Of a DNA stretch of 64,000 bases, positions 53,848 through 62,585 are shown in pieces; positions within the stretch are counted from its first letter, which is position 1, and every line of letters begins with the position of its first letter. The notes under the pieces were generated by a model. That model was not told the DNA's origin. It ran no database searches and saw nothing but the letters and a program-made list of their open reading frames with translations. The DNA comes from Bacteroidota bacterium (GTDB lineage: Bacteria; Bacteroidota; Bacteroidia; UKL13-3), in NCBI GenBank assembly GCA_027491355.1, contig JAIXWI010000029.1, positions 124,001 to 188,000 on the forward strand, written 5' to 3'. The translations under genes were made by a program, and so were the position numbers.

Positions 53848-55161
53848 ATGAAAAATAAAATATACTATATCATAGGTGGCGCCGTATTGGTTTTATTGGT
53901 TTTAGCCATTGTTGGGAAAAAGGCGGGCTGGTTTGGTAAAGAAAAAGGATTAAGAGTAAACTGTATCAAAGCAGAGAAAAGAACACTGGTTGAATCAGTT
54001 TCTGCAAACGGAAGAATACAACCTGAAAAAGAGGTAAAAATCAGTTCAGATGTTTCTGGCGAAATCATGGAACTTTATGTAAAAGAAGGCGATTCAGTTT
54101 TTGTGGGCAAATTACTAGCAAAAATTGACCCAGAACTGTACTTGTCTTCTTTAGATAGAAGCGAAGCTTCGTTGAACAATACTAAAGCTAATTTAGCCAG
54201 CACAAGAGCCAGGTTATTACAAGCACAGGCCAAATTCAATGAAATTGAAAATGCATTCAAACGAAATGAAAAAATGCGTGCCCAACAATTGATTTCAGAA
54301 GCAGAATTTGAAAGTGCTAAGTCTGCCTATGAAAATGCAAAAGCAGAAGTTGAAGCTGGAAAGCAAAACATCATCGCTGCAGAATTCAGTGTTAAGAGTT
54401 TCAATGCCGCACTCAATGAGGCCAAGAAAAACTTGAGCCGTACCAACATCTATTCACCCGTAAACGGAATTGTATCTAAATTGAGTGTAGAAAAAGGTGA
54501 AAGGGTGGTAGGAACCTCACAAATGGCTGGTACTGAAATGATGCGTGTTGCCAACTTGAACCAAATGCAAGTCAATGTGGATGTGAACGAAAATGACATT
54601 GTTAAAGTTGGTATTGGCGATACCGTTAAAATTGATGTAGATGCATACCCGGGTCGTAAATTTACTGGTTTAGTGAGAGAAGTTGCAAACAGTGCCACTA
54701 CCAATGCAGCTACTACATCTGATCAAGTAACCAATTTCATTGTTAAAATTAGTATCCTCAACTCTAGCTATGCAGATTTAAAAGCGCAATTTGGCAAAAG
54801 AAAATCTGTATTCAGACCAGGTATGAGTGCAAGTGTTGAAATAGAAACATCAAAAATTCAAGATGCATGGTCTGTTCCCATAGAGGCAGTAACAGTGCGC
54901 AATATAAAAGACATTGATTCCATTGAAACTGACGGACCAGATAAAGAAATTGAAGTGGTATTTATTAATAGCAACAATGAGGCTTCCATTAAAAAAGTTA
55001 AAACTGGTATCCAAGACGACAAATTCATACAAATTATCAATGGAATAGATTCATCTGATGAGATAGTTGCTGGACCTTACAATGTAGTTTCAAAGCTTTT
55101 GAAAAAAGGTGATAAAATTCAAAAAGTAAGCAAAGAGGAATTGTTTGAAAACAAAGAATAA
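53848..55161 (+). CDS. MacA-like periplasmic adaptor (HlyD/MFP family)
   Basis: The 437-aa protein has an N-terminal membrane helix (IYYIIGGAVLVLLVLAIVG) instead of a cleaved signal, then barrel-sandwich (VSANGRIQPEKEVKISSDVSGEIMELYVKEGDSVFVGKLLAKID), a coiled coil (about 90-200: LDRSEASLNNTKANLASTRARLLQAQ), and beta-barrel and proximal domains (NVDVNENDIVKVGIGDTVKIDVDAYPG, GMSASVEIETSKIQD). This is the MacA arrangement, normally partnered by a MacB ABC exporter. No pump is in the next 480 bp or beyond, so the pair is an orphan here; it may use a pump elsewhere. Confidence 0.93.
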   Translation: MKNKIYYIIGGAVLVLLVLAIVGKKAGWFGKEKGLRVNCIKAEKRTLVESVSANGRIQPEKEVKISSDVSGEIMELYVKEGDSVFVGKLLAKIDPELYLSSLDRSEASLNNTKANLASTRARLLQAQAKFNEIENAFKRNEKMRAQQLISEAEFESAKSAYENAKAEVEAGKQNIIAAEFSVKSFNAALNEAKKNLSRTNIYSPVNGIVSKLSVEKGERVVGTSQMAGTEMMRVANLNQMQVNVDVNENDIVKVGIGDTVKIDVDAYPGRKFTGLVREVANSATTNAATTSDQVTNFIVKISILNSSYADLKAQFGKRKSVFRPGMSASVEIETSKIQDAWSVPIEAVTVRNIKDIDSIETDGPDKEIEVVFINSNNEASIKKVKTGIQDDKFIQIINGIDSSDEIVAGPYNVVSKLLKKGDKIQKVSKEELFENKE

Positions 55162-55605
55162 ATTCAAAAAACAGAACTAATCTTTTAAAACAATCACTGC
55201 TATATTAACCGTTATCAATTTAGAAAAGCTTTGACTGTTTTAACCATGGGCTTACTAACCATCATCCAAACATGAAATGAACCTATGGAAATATGCTATG
55301 TGAAGGCAATTTTATTTTGGGTTAATTAACCTTTACACGTACCCATCGTTTTAAGTCATCAAACACAAAATTGCAAACAAAACAGTTAGCACTAAATGCA
55401 ATTAATCAATTTTAAAAATCTGGCATAGCTAACCATGACAACGTAATTGAAAATTAGCATCAATTAATTGGAAATGCTGCTTCAATGAATCATATGCTAG
55501 GTGAATGAACTTGTGTTGTTTCAAGCATGATTGTTATGCCTGTTTGAATGACAAACTTTATTTGCCAAGTATAAACAGTTTTAGCCAAGACATTAAATAT
55601 TACTT
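55162..55605. other. Non-coding AT-rich region
   Basis: About 440 bp lie between the MacA-like gene and the methyltransferase promoter. I see no open frame of useful length and no tRNA-like cloverleaf. The only structure I can name is the 12-bp palindrome GGTTAATTAACC at 55320-55331. It may hold regulatory sites or an unrecognised small RNA, but I have no positive evidence for either. Confidence 0.5.
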
Positions 55606-55635
55606 TTTGAGAAAAAATAAATTACATTACTTTTG
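55606..55635 (+). promoter_or_regulatory. Predicted Bacteroidota-type promoter of the methyltransferase gene
   Basis: TTTG at 55606-55609, spacer of 18 bp, then TACTTTTG at 55628-55635, a perfect TAnnTTTG. Transcription should start about 4-7 bp later, at or just before the ATG at 55642. The leader would then be 0-3 bases, as for the DPM-synthase-like gene. Confidence 0.6.
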
Positions 55636-55641
55636 AATACC

Positions 55642-56532
55642 ATGAAGCTAAATAATTGGTTCAATATTTTGGTAAATCCTGAGACAGGAGAAACCCTTAG
55701 CAAAGTTGAAGATAACACGCTCATTTTTGGCAAAAGCACCTTCCCCATTATTAACGGCAAACCAGTATTTATTAATTTTGAGAAAGGGGCGTTGTTTGAA
55801 CAGCAAAAAGACAGGTTAGACCACATTAAAACTGTACTCAAAAATACGTTTGGCAGGTATTATATGTTTTTAATTTACATCATTGCTCCAGTTTATGTGC
55901 GTTTGCATTGGCCTACCCTTCAAACATGGTTCACGCATCAAGTAAAACAAATTTGTAAGCATAAAAAACATGTCATACAAATTGGAAGTGGCAACGACAG
56001 AATTAGTGAGAATGTATTGAATATTGATATTTTTAGCTACGCAGAAGTAGATATGGTTGCTGATTGCACAAAACTACCATTTGCTGATGGGAGCATAGAT
56101 TGTGTGGTAAGCAATGCCGTATTAGAACATGTCACAAATCCTGAGGCTTTTATTAAAGAAGCATATCGGGTTCTTAAACCAGGTGGTACAATCATATCTG
56201 GGGTTCCATTTATTCAAGGATTTCATGCCTCTCCAAATGATTATTACAGATGGACAGATAAAGGCTTGGAATACATGCATGCCTCACATGGATTTACGAA
56301 GGAAAGTATTGTTGCTCAAAGTGGTCCAACAAGTGGATTTTTATGGATTCTACAAGAATGGTTAGCCATTACACTCTCTTTTAACATTCCTATTTTATAC
56401 CTATTCTTCTGGTTCCTATTTACGGTTGCATTGATGCCTATCAAGTTCTTGGACATCTTGCTTATTCATTACAAACAGGCAAATAAAATCAACTCATTTT
56501 TTATTTATACTGGCACTAAGCCAATCAAATAA
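55642..56532 (+). CDS. Class I SAM-dependent methyltransferase
   Basis: The ATG at 55642 is used; the track TTG at 55633 lies inside the -7 box. The 296-aa product begins with a Trm112-like segment (about 1-50: ILVNPETGETLSKVEDNTLIF), then a methyltransferase domain (about 110-240: VIQIGSGNDR, LNIDIFSYAEVDMVADCTKLPFADGSIDCVVSNAVLEHV, FIKEAYRVLKPGGTIISGVPFIQGFHASPNDYYRW), and ends with two hydrophobic helices (about 240-275). Methyltransferases of this type often modify sugars or lipids; the substrate is unknown. Confidence 0.87.
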   Translation: MKLNNWFNILVNPETGETLSKVEDNTLIFGKSTFPIINGKPVFINFEKGALFEQQKDRLDHIKTVLKNTFGRYYMFLIYIIAPVYVRLHWPTLQTWFTHQVKQICKHKKHVIQIGSGNDRISENVLNIDIFSYAEVDMVADCTKLPFADGSIDCVVSNAVLEHVTNPEAFIKEAYRVLKPGGTIISGVPFIQGFHASPNDYYRWTDKGLEYMHASHGFTKESIVAQSGPTSGFLWILQEWLAITLSFNIPILYLFFWFLFTVALMPIKFLDILLIHYKQANKINSFFIYTGTKPIK

Positions 56533-56540
56533 AATTTGGG

Positions 56541-57701
56541 TTAAACATTTTGAAAGTACTGTTGAATTGTATTGATGATCAATTCTTGTTGATCAAGTTC
56601 TAATTCATAATACATGGGTAACCTAACCAAACAATCGCTGTAAAAATCACTGTTCGGTAAAATTCGTCCATCGTGCTTCCCTTCAAAAAACGCAGACTTA
56701 TGTAATGATAAATAATGAAAAACAGCCAAAACACCTTTTGATTTTAATGCTTGAATAAGTCCTTCGCGTTCATTTGCATTTCTACAAACAATATAATACA
56801 TGTGCGCATTGTTAGTTGCAAAACTGGGTATGAACGGTAATGTAATTTTTTTAGCCTGTACTAAATTTTGTAAAGCTTGATGGTAGCGCTCCCAAATTTC
56901 TTTTCGACGTTTTTGAATATCAGATAAGTTCTCTAATTGGGCAAACAAAAACGCGGCAAGTATGTCGGAGGGAAGAAAAGAGCTCCCCATATCTACCCAA
57001 CCATATTTGTCTATTTCACCTCTAAAAAAAGCTGAGCGGTTTGTTCCCTTGTCACGAATAATTTCTGCACGTGCTGCAAATTGAGCATCATTTATAACCA
57101 ACATGCCTCCTTCCCCACTCATGATATTTTTAGTTTCATGAAAGGAGAATGCTGCTAAATGTCCAATACTTCCAAGAGGTTTAGATTTACCATCCTTGCC
57201 TATGAAATAGGAATCTATTGCTTGTGCGGCATCCTCAACAACATAAATTCCGTTTGCATTTGCCAATTCCATAATAGCATCCATATCGCATGAAATTCCT
57301 GCATAATGAACAGGAACAATGGCTTTGGTTTTAGGTGTAATGCATGCTTTTATTTTTTCAATGTCAATGTTCGGATTATCTGATGAGCTGTCAACAAAAA
57401 CCAATTTAGCGCCTCTTAATACAAATGCATTTGCAGTAGAAACAAAAGTGTAAGAAGGAAGTATTACCTCATCTCCGGGCACTATGTTTAATAAAATGGC
57501 TGCCATTTCAAGCGCATCGGTGCAGCTTGTTGTTAACAAACACTTTTTAAAACCGAAGTTGTGTTCAAAAAAAGCATGGCATTTCTTGGTAAACAATCCA
57601 TCACCAGATATTTTACCGCTTGCAACTGCTTGATAAATATAATGAGTTTCTTTGCCTGTGAGGTAAGGTTTATTAAATGGGATTGTATTTTTTACTTCCA
57701 T
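56541..57701 (-). CDS. wecE: DegT/DnrJ/EryC1 aminotransferase, WecE-like
   Basis: This PLP-dependent sugar aminotransferase resembles E. coli WecE (RffA), which makes dTDP-4-amino-4,6-dideoxygalactose. The 386-aa sequence has IPFNKPYLTGKETHYI, SGKISGDGLFTKKC, LTTSCTDALEMAAILL, PSYTFVSTANAFVLRGAKLVF, VPVHYAGISCDMD, VVEDAAQAIDS and the PLP-Lys segment AFSFHETKNIMSGEGG. It overlaps the WecD-like gene by 10 bp. The dTDP-sugar precursor genes (rmlA, rmlB) are not in the window. It ends the frr operon. Confidence 0.9.
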   Translation of the reverse strand: MEVKNTIPFNKPYLTGKETHYIYQAVASGKISGDGLFTKKCHAFFEHNFGFKKCLLTTSCTDALEMAAILLNIVPGDEVILPSYTFVSTANAFVLRGAKLVFVDSSSDNPNIDIEKIKACITPKTKAIVPVHYAGISCDMDAIMELANANGIYVVEDAAQAIDSYFIGKDGKSKPLGSIGHLAAFSFHETKNIMSGEGGMLVINDAQFAARAEIIRDKGTNRSAFFRGEIDKYGWVDMGSSFLPSDILAAFLFAQLENLSDIQKRRKEIWERYHQALQNLVQAKKITLPFIPSFATNNAHMYYIVCRNANEREGLIQALKSKGVLAVFHYLSLHKSAFFEGKHDGRILPNSDFYSDCLVRLPMYYELELDQQELIINTIQQYFQNV

Positions 57702-58363
57702 ACGTGGTAAATAAAATTACGGTTTAAAATTTCGAATTTATTTTTTTTATAAAAAGCCATGGCATTCAAATTTTTGCCTTGGGTTGTAACAGTCAATTCC
57801 TGAAATTTATCTCTTGCTAACAACACATTTAAGTAATTCAAAAGGGCGGAACCTACACCTTTACCTCTGGCATTTTCGTCAACAGCAATAAGACCAATAT
57901 CTGGTATACCATTTTTTATTTCAAGAGTAGTAAATGCTAACATACTGTCTCCTTCTTGATACACAAATACCCTGGCTTTTTTAAAAGAATTGATCATCCA
58001 TTGTTTGTACAATCTTTCAAATTCATTGTTTACAAAATGAGCATCTACATTGAACCTAGAGTATACGCCACTTTGAAGAGCCAATTGAAATAGTTCTGGA
58101 GTTGGTTCAAATACTTCTTTTATTTCTGGTTTAATTGAACCTAAGTTTTGATCAGCTACTTTCATTTTTAAAACTACCTTTTCATCAGCCAAAAAATAAT
58201 TGGTAGGAACATTTAAAATGAGTTCTTGAGTAAACACATATAACAATTTAAATGAACTTTTTTGAATGGCATTCATTTCCTCGTTTGAGCCAGTAAAATC
58301 TATTACTTTGGCAACCTCATAACCAAAAAAATCACTGTCCCAATCCAATCTTATAAGTTTCAT
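57692..58363 (-). CDS. GNAT-family acetyltransferase, WecD-like
   Basis: The ATG at 58363 (MKLIRLDWDSDFFGYEVAKV) is just after the GT2 stop (1 bp) and fits family starts; the track start at 58426 overlaps far into the GT2 gene. The 223-aa protein has a divergent N-terminal GNAT-like half and a clear C-terminal acetyl-CoA site (DIGLIAVDENARGKGVGSALLNYL, R/Q-x-x-G-x-G/A). WecD acetylates dTDP-4-amino-4,6-dideoxygalactose, the product of WecE, which is encoded next door, so together they probably make dTDP-Fuc4NAc or an analogue. Confidence 0.83.
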   Translation of the reverse strand: MKLIRLDWDSDFFGYEVAKVIDFTGSNEEMNAIQKSSFKLLYVFTQELILNVPTNYFLADEKVVLKMKVADQNLGSIKPEIKEVFEPTPELFQLALQSGVYSRFNVDAHFVNNEFERLYKQWMINSFKKARVFVYQEGDSMLAFTTLEIKNGIPDIGLIAVDENARGKGVGSALLNYLNVLLARDKFQELTVTTQGKNLNAMAFYKKNKFEILNRNFIYHVWK

Positions 58364-58364
58364 G

Positions 58365-59279
58365 TCAGATGGTTTCATCAACAAGGTACAATGGTCTACC
58401 TTTAACACTATCAAAAATTTTACCAATGTATAAACCTAAAATTCCGAGAATGAAAATGATTAAACCCGAAAAGAACCAAATTGAGATGATGATGCTTGCA
58501 TACCCACTAACCTGAATCCACCCCAACATGTAAGCAAACACATTGTACAATGCGTAAAGAAAGGCCAGTAAAGAAATTGTTAATCCAGCTTTAACAGCTA
58601 ACCTGAGTGGCTTTTCAGAATATGCTATTGAAATATCCAATGCCAAGTTTATCAACTTAGACCAATTATATGAGGTAGTACCCTCGAATCTTTCAGCATG
58701 TTGTACATCTATGGCTGTCCTTGTAAAACCAACCCATTTAGCCATTGGTGCAAATGCGCGCATTGGTTCACGCATTGTATTAATTGCTGTGATTACTTTT
58801 CTACTGTATATACCAAAATTGGCAATGGTTCCATCTTGTGGAACCCCAGATAAATAGGCAAAGGCTTTGTAAAACAACAAAGAACTCATGCGCTTTATCC
58901 ATTTATCTTGTCTGATTACCCTTCGTCCAAAAACAATATCATAACCTGTTATTGCTTTTGTATAAAGTGATACAATTTCTTCTGGTCTGTCTTGTAGGTC
59001 ACAATCCATCACAACTACCCAATTGCCAATACTAGCATCTAATCCTGCAGTAATGGCATGGTGTTGACCAAAATTTCTACTTAATTTTATGCCACGTACT
59101 TTGTTATTTCTTTTAGAATTAGCAACTATTTTTAACCAAGATGAATCCGGACTACAATCATCTACCAAGATAATTTCATAATCAACCTGCATGCTATTGA
59201 GCACGTTTTCTAGTCGTGACACCAACTCATCAACTATATTTTCTGCTTTGTAAACCGGACTTACAATTGAAACAATCAT
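58365..59279 (-). CDS. GT2 polyprenyl-phosphate glycosyltransferase (GtrB/ArnC-like)
   Basis: The 304-aa protein has a GT2 domain (about 1-220: VSIVSPVYKAENIVDELV, IILVDDCSPDSSW, VVMDCDLQDRPEEI, FGRRVIRQDKWIKR) followed by two membrane helices (about 228-250 and 262-288), the structure of GtrB/ArnC/DPM-type enzymes that load a sugar onto undecaprenyl phosphate. It overlaps the upstream GT-C-like gene by 4 bp. With WecD/WecE downstream, a model is that a modified amino sugar is attached to a carrier lipid by this enzyme and used by the upstream membrane protein (inference). Confidence 0.9.
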   Translation of the reverse strand: MIVSIVSPVYKAENIVDELVSRLENVLNSMQVDYEIILVDDCSPDSSWLKIVANSKRNNKVRGIKLSRNFGQHHAITAGLDASIGNWVVVMDCDLQDRPEEIVSLYTKAITGYDIVFGRRVIRQDKWIKRMSSLLFYKAFAYLSGVPQDGTIANFGIYSRKVITAINTMREPMRAFAPMAKWVGFTRTAIDVQHAERFEGTTSYNWSKLINLALDISIAYSEKPLRLAVKAGLTISLLAFLYALYNVFAYMLGWIQVSGYASIIISIWFFSGLIIFILGILGLYIGKIFDSVKGRPLYLVDETI

Positions 59280-60580
59280 ACTTCTGAATCATTTAAATTG
59301 GATGTCTCTGCCATTCGAGATAAAATGATGATGCTTATTACCAATGGAACCCAATTGAGGTAAAGATACGGAATGGTAACGAAAGCATAAAAAAAGGTGA
59401 GCATAAACTTCAGACTTAAAAGTGAAAAAAGATTAGCAGGCAATACCTTTTTAATTTTTGGAGTAAGTAATATGAGCGAAATCATTGTCAATAGTGACAC
59501 CAAAAGTAAACTAAAATTTATGGCATTAATTTTATCTACCAAACTCCCCGGATACAATTTATAATACCATGATGCTACACCTACTCCATGAAATAATTGA
59601 AATGGATTGTCACCTGGTTGTTGCCATGATTGTCCCCCCCACTCTCGCAAAGCTGCTATCAAATAATTGGAATTGAACCCAACAAACATATCTGGTGTTT
59701 GAATAACAAACGGTCCAAGAAAAATAAGTAACAGCGTAATGCCACAAATACTAACCCCTAAAAATCTTTTGGGTTGAGAACTGATCCAAGAAAAAAAATG
59801 AACAGGTAACCAAAATAAAAATGAATACCTAGAAAGCAATGGCAATAGCATGCCAGATGCCTGCACGAGATAATGCTTAGAAAACAATGAAAGGCCAAGC
59901 ATTAAATAATAGCCCATGATCATAATTTCAATGGTGTGTACTGCATCTTTTCCTTGGCTTTCAAGTATTGAAAAAACCAATAAAAATGGCAAAAACAACA
60001 AAAACATCATACGTTTAAGCGAGGTAAAATTTCGCAATAAAACATGTGTGTATGTAGCAATGGCTATCAAATAAATCAAAAATAAAATCCACCTGTGATC
60101 AAACGAAGCATAAAAACTTATTAAAAAACCCAACCAATGGAACGGCATGTAATTCGGGTGAAAAGGGCCATATCCAAAACCATCATAAATACTATATACT
60201 GGAATGGATTTGTCCCATCTTTTCAAAAACACATCATCAATAAAGGGTATGATATCGGATTGGTTTACGTCAATAGGAAACTTATCAATATAAAACTTTA
60301 ACCACAAACCAAATACCATTGCTAATAGCACAAATAAACCAACAAGGTAATACCGAGTTTTAGGTTCTGCTCTGTAATGTTCATTGTTACTTTCTAGAAA
60401 CAATTCTGTTGCAATTTTAGGGTTGTTCTTTATTAAAAAATAAGGATAAATACACATGAACAACCCAGCACCACTAAACAAAATGGCACTTAAATAAATG
60501 CCCAATTCGTTTTTTCTGTAAAATAAAAAAAACAACTCTATAAAAAAGGCCAGAAACATGAGGTATTGTTTATTATTCAT
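59276..60580 (-). CDS. Multi-spanning membrane protein, GT-C glycosyltransferase-like
   Basis: The 434-aa protein has about 10 predicted helices. The first large periplasmic loop contains FPIDVNQSDIIPFIDDVF, IPVYSIYDGFGYGPFHPNYMPFHWLG, resembling the acidic-residue loop and PxxPF-like region of GT87/ArnT-type lipid-sugar glycosyltransferases. I cannot point to a definite catalytic Asp. It is translationally coupled to the GT2 gene by a 4-bp overlap and overlaps the GT51 gene by 8 bp. A role in attaching the carrier-linked sugar to an envelope acceptor is a reasonable but unproven guess. Confidence 0.7.
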   Translation of the reverse strand: MNNKQYLMFLAFFIELFFLFYRKNELGIYLSAILFSGAGLFMCIYPYFLIKNNPKIATELFLESNNEHYRAEPKTRYYLVGLFVLLAMVFGLWLKFYIDKFPIDVNQSDIIPFIDDVFLKRWDKSIPVYSIYDGFGYGPFHPNYMPFHWLGFLISFYASFDHRWILFLIYLIAIATYTHVLLRNFTSLKRMMFLLFLPFLLVFSILESQGKDAVHTIEIMIMGYYLMLGLSLFSKHYLVQASGMLLPLLSRYSFLFWLPVHFFSWISSQPKRFLGVSICGITLLLIFLGPFVIQTPDMFVGFNSNYLIAALREWGGQSWQQPGDNPFQLFHGVGVASWYYKLYPGSLVDKINAINFSLLLVSLLTMISLILLTPKIKKVLPANLFSLLSLKFMLTFFYAFVTIPYLYLNWVPLVISIIILSRMAETSNLNDSEV

Positions 60581-62579
60581 CTGGATTTTGAATGAATTGC
60601 AGCTCTTGTTCTAATAGTGTGTCGTTTACTAATGAGTCTGACTTAATTACCAATGATCTAGCCTTACCCGATAAATCAACTAAGTGTGTTAAGCCAATTG
60701 TATCAGTTGGAAGTATCCATTGGCGGAAGAGCATTTTGTTGGCCAAATAATGGTAAGATTTTTCTAGATAGGCTTTCGCTGTTCCGTCAGTATTGAAGCG
60801 CCACATAAAACCTTTGGGTCTTGGAATAATGGTTGCCAAAAAAAGACATTCACTCAATGTCAATTGAGAAGGATGTTTCTTAAAATAAAATTGTGCCGCC
60901 TCTCCTATTCCATATACATTTGGCCCCCACTCAATGATGTTGAAATATACTTCCAACATGCGGTCTTTTGGAACAATGTAATTGTTTTCAAGAATGTACA
61001 CCAATAAGATTTCTTCTAGTTTTCTTGCCATGGTTTTTTCTCTTGTCAGAAATACATTTTTGATTAATTGCATGCTAATGGTACTGGCACCTCTTTTGAA
61101 TTTTCCAGTACGTATATTTTTAACAATTGATTGTCTGAATGCTTCAGTAACAAAACCTCTGTGGTAAAAGAAAGATGGGTCTTCAGTTGTCAAAACACAT
61201 TTGGCTAAAAATGGTGAAATAAAAGCCAATGGTGTATAATTAGGATTTGACATCCCCACAACAATTGGTCTGGTAGGTCTGCCATTTTCGTACGGATAAT
61301 GTACAAATTCTCCGTTCATTTTATTCAAATTAGCCGCCCCAAATTGTTCAATTTTCAACCCTTTTTTAATGAAATTACTTTCAAAAATCATTTCTTGAGG
61401 TTTGTTTTCATTGTAAACAAAATCAAGACGGTATGAAAAATCTCCAGCTGCTTTCATGCCTCTGGTATGTGTAAACAAGCCATCAGGCAATGCATTGATG
61501 AAATGCTGAGCAGGAGCTTCTTCTGTAACAACAGACAAGTAAAACACTGTATCTGTAGCGTTTTCAAACTTTATAAAAGGATGAATTACAAAGTTATTGA
61601 GCTGAATAGACGAGGTACTATCTAGCGATATAAATTGTGGACCAATGAGGTAATCAAAGTCAAACGCTGCCTGCTTAACTACAACATCTTGTGAGGCTAT
61701 TTTAGGATGGTTGACCACTAGTTGACTCACTGATGCTTGTCCGTTTACTTTGAGTTCTTTACCTGCCATTTGAACCTCATCCAATTCTAAGCGAACACTT
61801 TGAAAACCAGCTTTTAAACCAAAACGTTCAAACAAATATGGTATCTGAACAATCTCTTTGTCAGCTCCTTCAAACAAGATATTTGCTGTTTTCGCAGATA
61901 AATTCACATCGCCCACCAACTGCCAATGTTGTTGAACTGAATTTGAGCTTACTGCTATTTGCGCATTGAGCTTTTGGTCTAACAATTTGGTATCGGTTAG
62001 TAAAAAGGAAAAGTAGCGACTATCATCAACGCCTTTAAAACAAAAATTAGTAAGTACAAGGTTGTTCGGAATTTTGTTTAAAAACCGACTGATCATTTTG
62101 TAAATCCTGGATGCGTAGTTTTTTTCTTTTGGTGTATCGTTTTCTTTTTTTAATTGTTGCTCTCCAAATGGGTGAAGCAAGGTTTCAAAATTTCTCAGTT
62201 TACCTTGTTTGATTAATTGAAGATAACCATCTGATAAGGTAAAACTATTGAGCTTTAAATTGCCAACACATGCATTCCAAAAATTAAAAGTCAGCTTTAA
62301 ATCTTGAACTTTAAACAAGGTATCCATTTGATCAGGAACCATACTCACTCCTTTGATGCGTATGGTAGAGAATCCTTCAAATGCTGCTTCATCAAGTGCC
62401 AAAACAATTCTGTACTTTTCGTACATTTTAGTTTTTGCCTTGTTCAATCCCCATTGCATAACGCTGGTTCTAAAACCAAAATAGCCAACAAAGAACAATA
62501 GTAAAAGTAAGCCGATGAACATCAAACTTCTGATACCAATGGTTCTGAAACGATTCAACTGAACAGGATTGAACGCCAT
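60573..62579 (-). CDS. GT51 peptidoglycan glycosyltransferase with AsmA-like N-terminal region
   Basis: The 668-aa protein has a membrane anchor (about 15-37), a long beta-rich region with an AsmA/DUF-like pattern (about 50-430), then a GT51 transglycosylase domain (about 440-620). GT51 motifs: EDPSFFYHRG, GASTISMQLIKNVFL, RKLEEILLVYILE, and KDRMLEVYFNIIEWGPNVYGIGEAAQFYF. There is no transpeptidase domain, so it is a monofunctional-type glycan polymerase with an extra large module. It starts 6 bp after frr, so it is probably the second gene of that operon. The role of the N-terminal region is unknown. Confidence 0.88.
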   Translation of the reverse strand: MAFNPVQLNRFRTIGIRSLMFIGLLLLLFFVGYFGFRTSVMQWGLNKAKTKMYEKYRIVLALDEAAFEGFSTIRIKGVSMVPDQMDTLFKVQDLKLTFNFWNACVGNLKLNSFTLSDGYLQLIKQGKLRNFETLLHPFGEQQLKKENDTPKEKNYASRIYKMISRFLNKIPNNLVLTNFCFKGVDDSRYFSFLLTDTKLLDQKLNAQIAVSSNSVQQHWQLVGDVNLSAKTANILFEGADKEIVQIPYLFERFGLKAGFQSVRLELDEVQMAGKELKVNGQASVSQLVVNHPKIASQDVVVKQAAFDFDYLIGPQFISLDSTSSIQLNNFVIHPFIKFENATDTVFYLSVVTEEAPAQHFINALPDGLFTHTRGMKAAGDFSYRLDFVYNENKPQEMIFESNFIKKGLKIEQFGAANLNKMNGEFVHYPYENGRPTRPIVVGMSNPNYTPLAFISPFLAKCVLTTEDPSFFYHRGFVTEAFRQSIVKNIRTGKFKRGASTISMQLIKNVFLTREKTMARKLEEILLVYILENNYIVPKDRMLEVYFNIIEWGPNVYGIGEAAQFYFKKHPSQLTLSECLFLATIIPRPKGFMWRFNTDGTAKAYLEKSYHYLANKMLFRQWILPTDTIGLTHLVDLSGKARSLVIKSDSLVNDTLLEQELQFIQNPDE

Positions 62580-62585
62580 CTGAAC

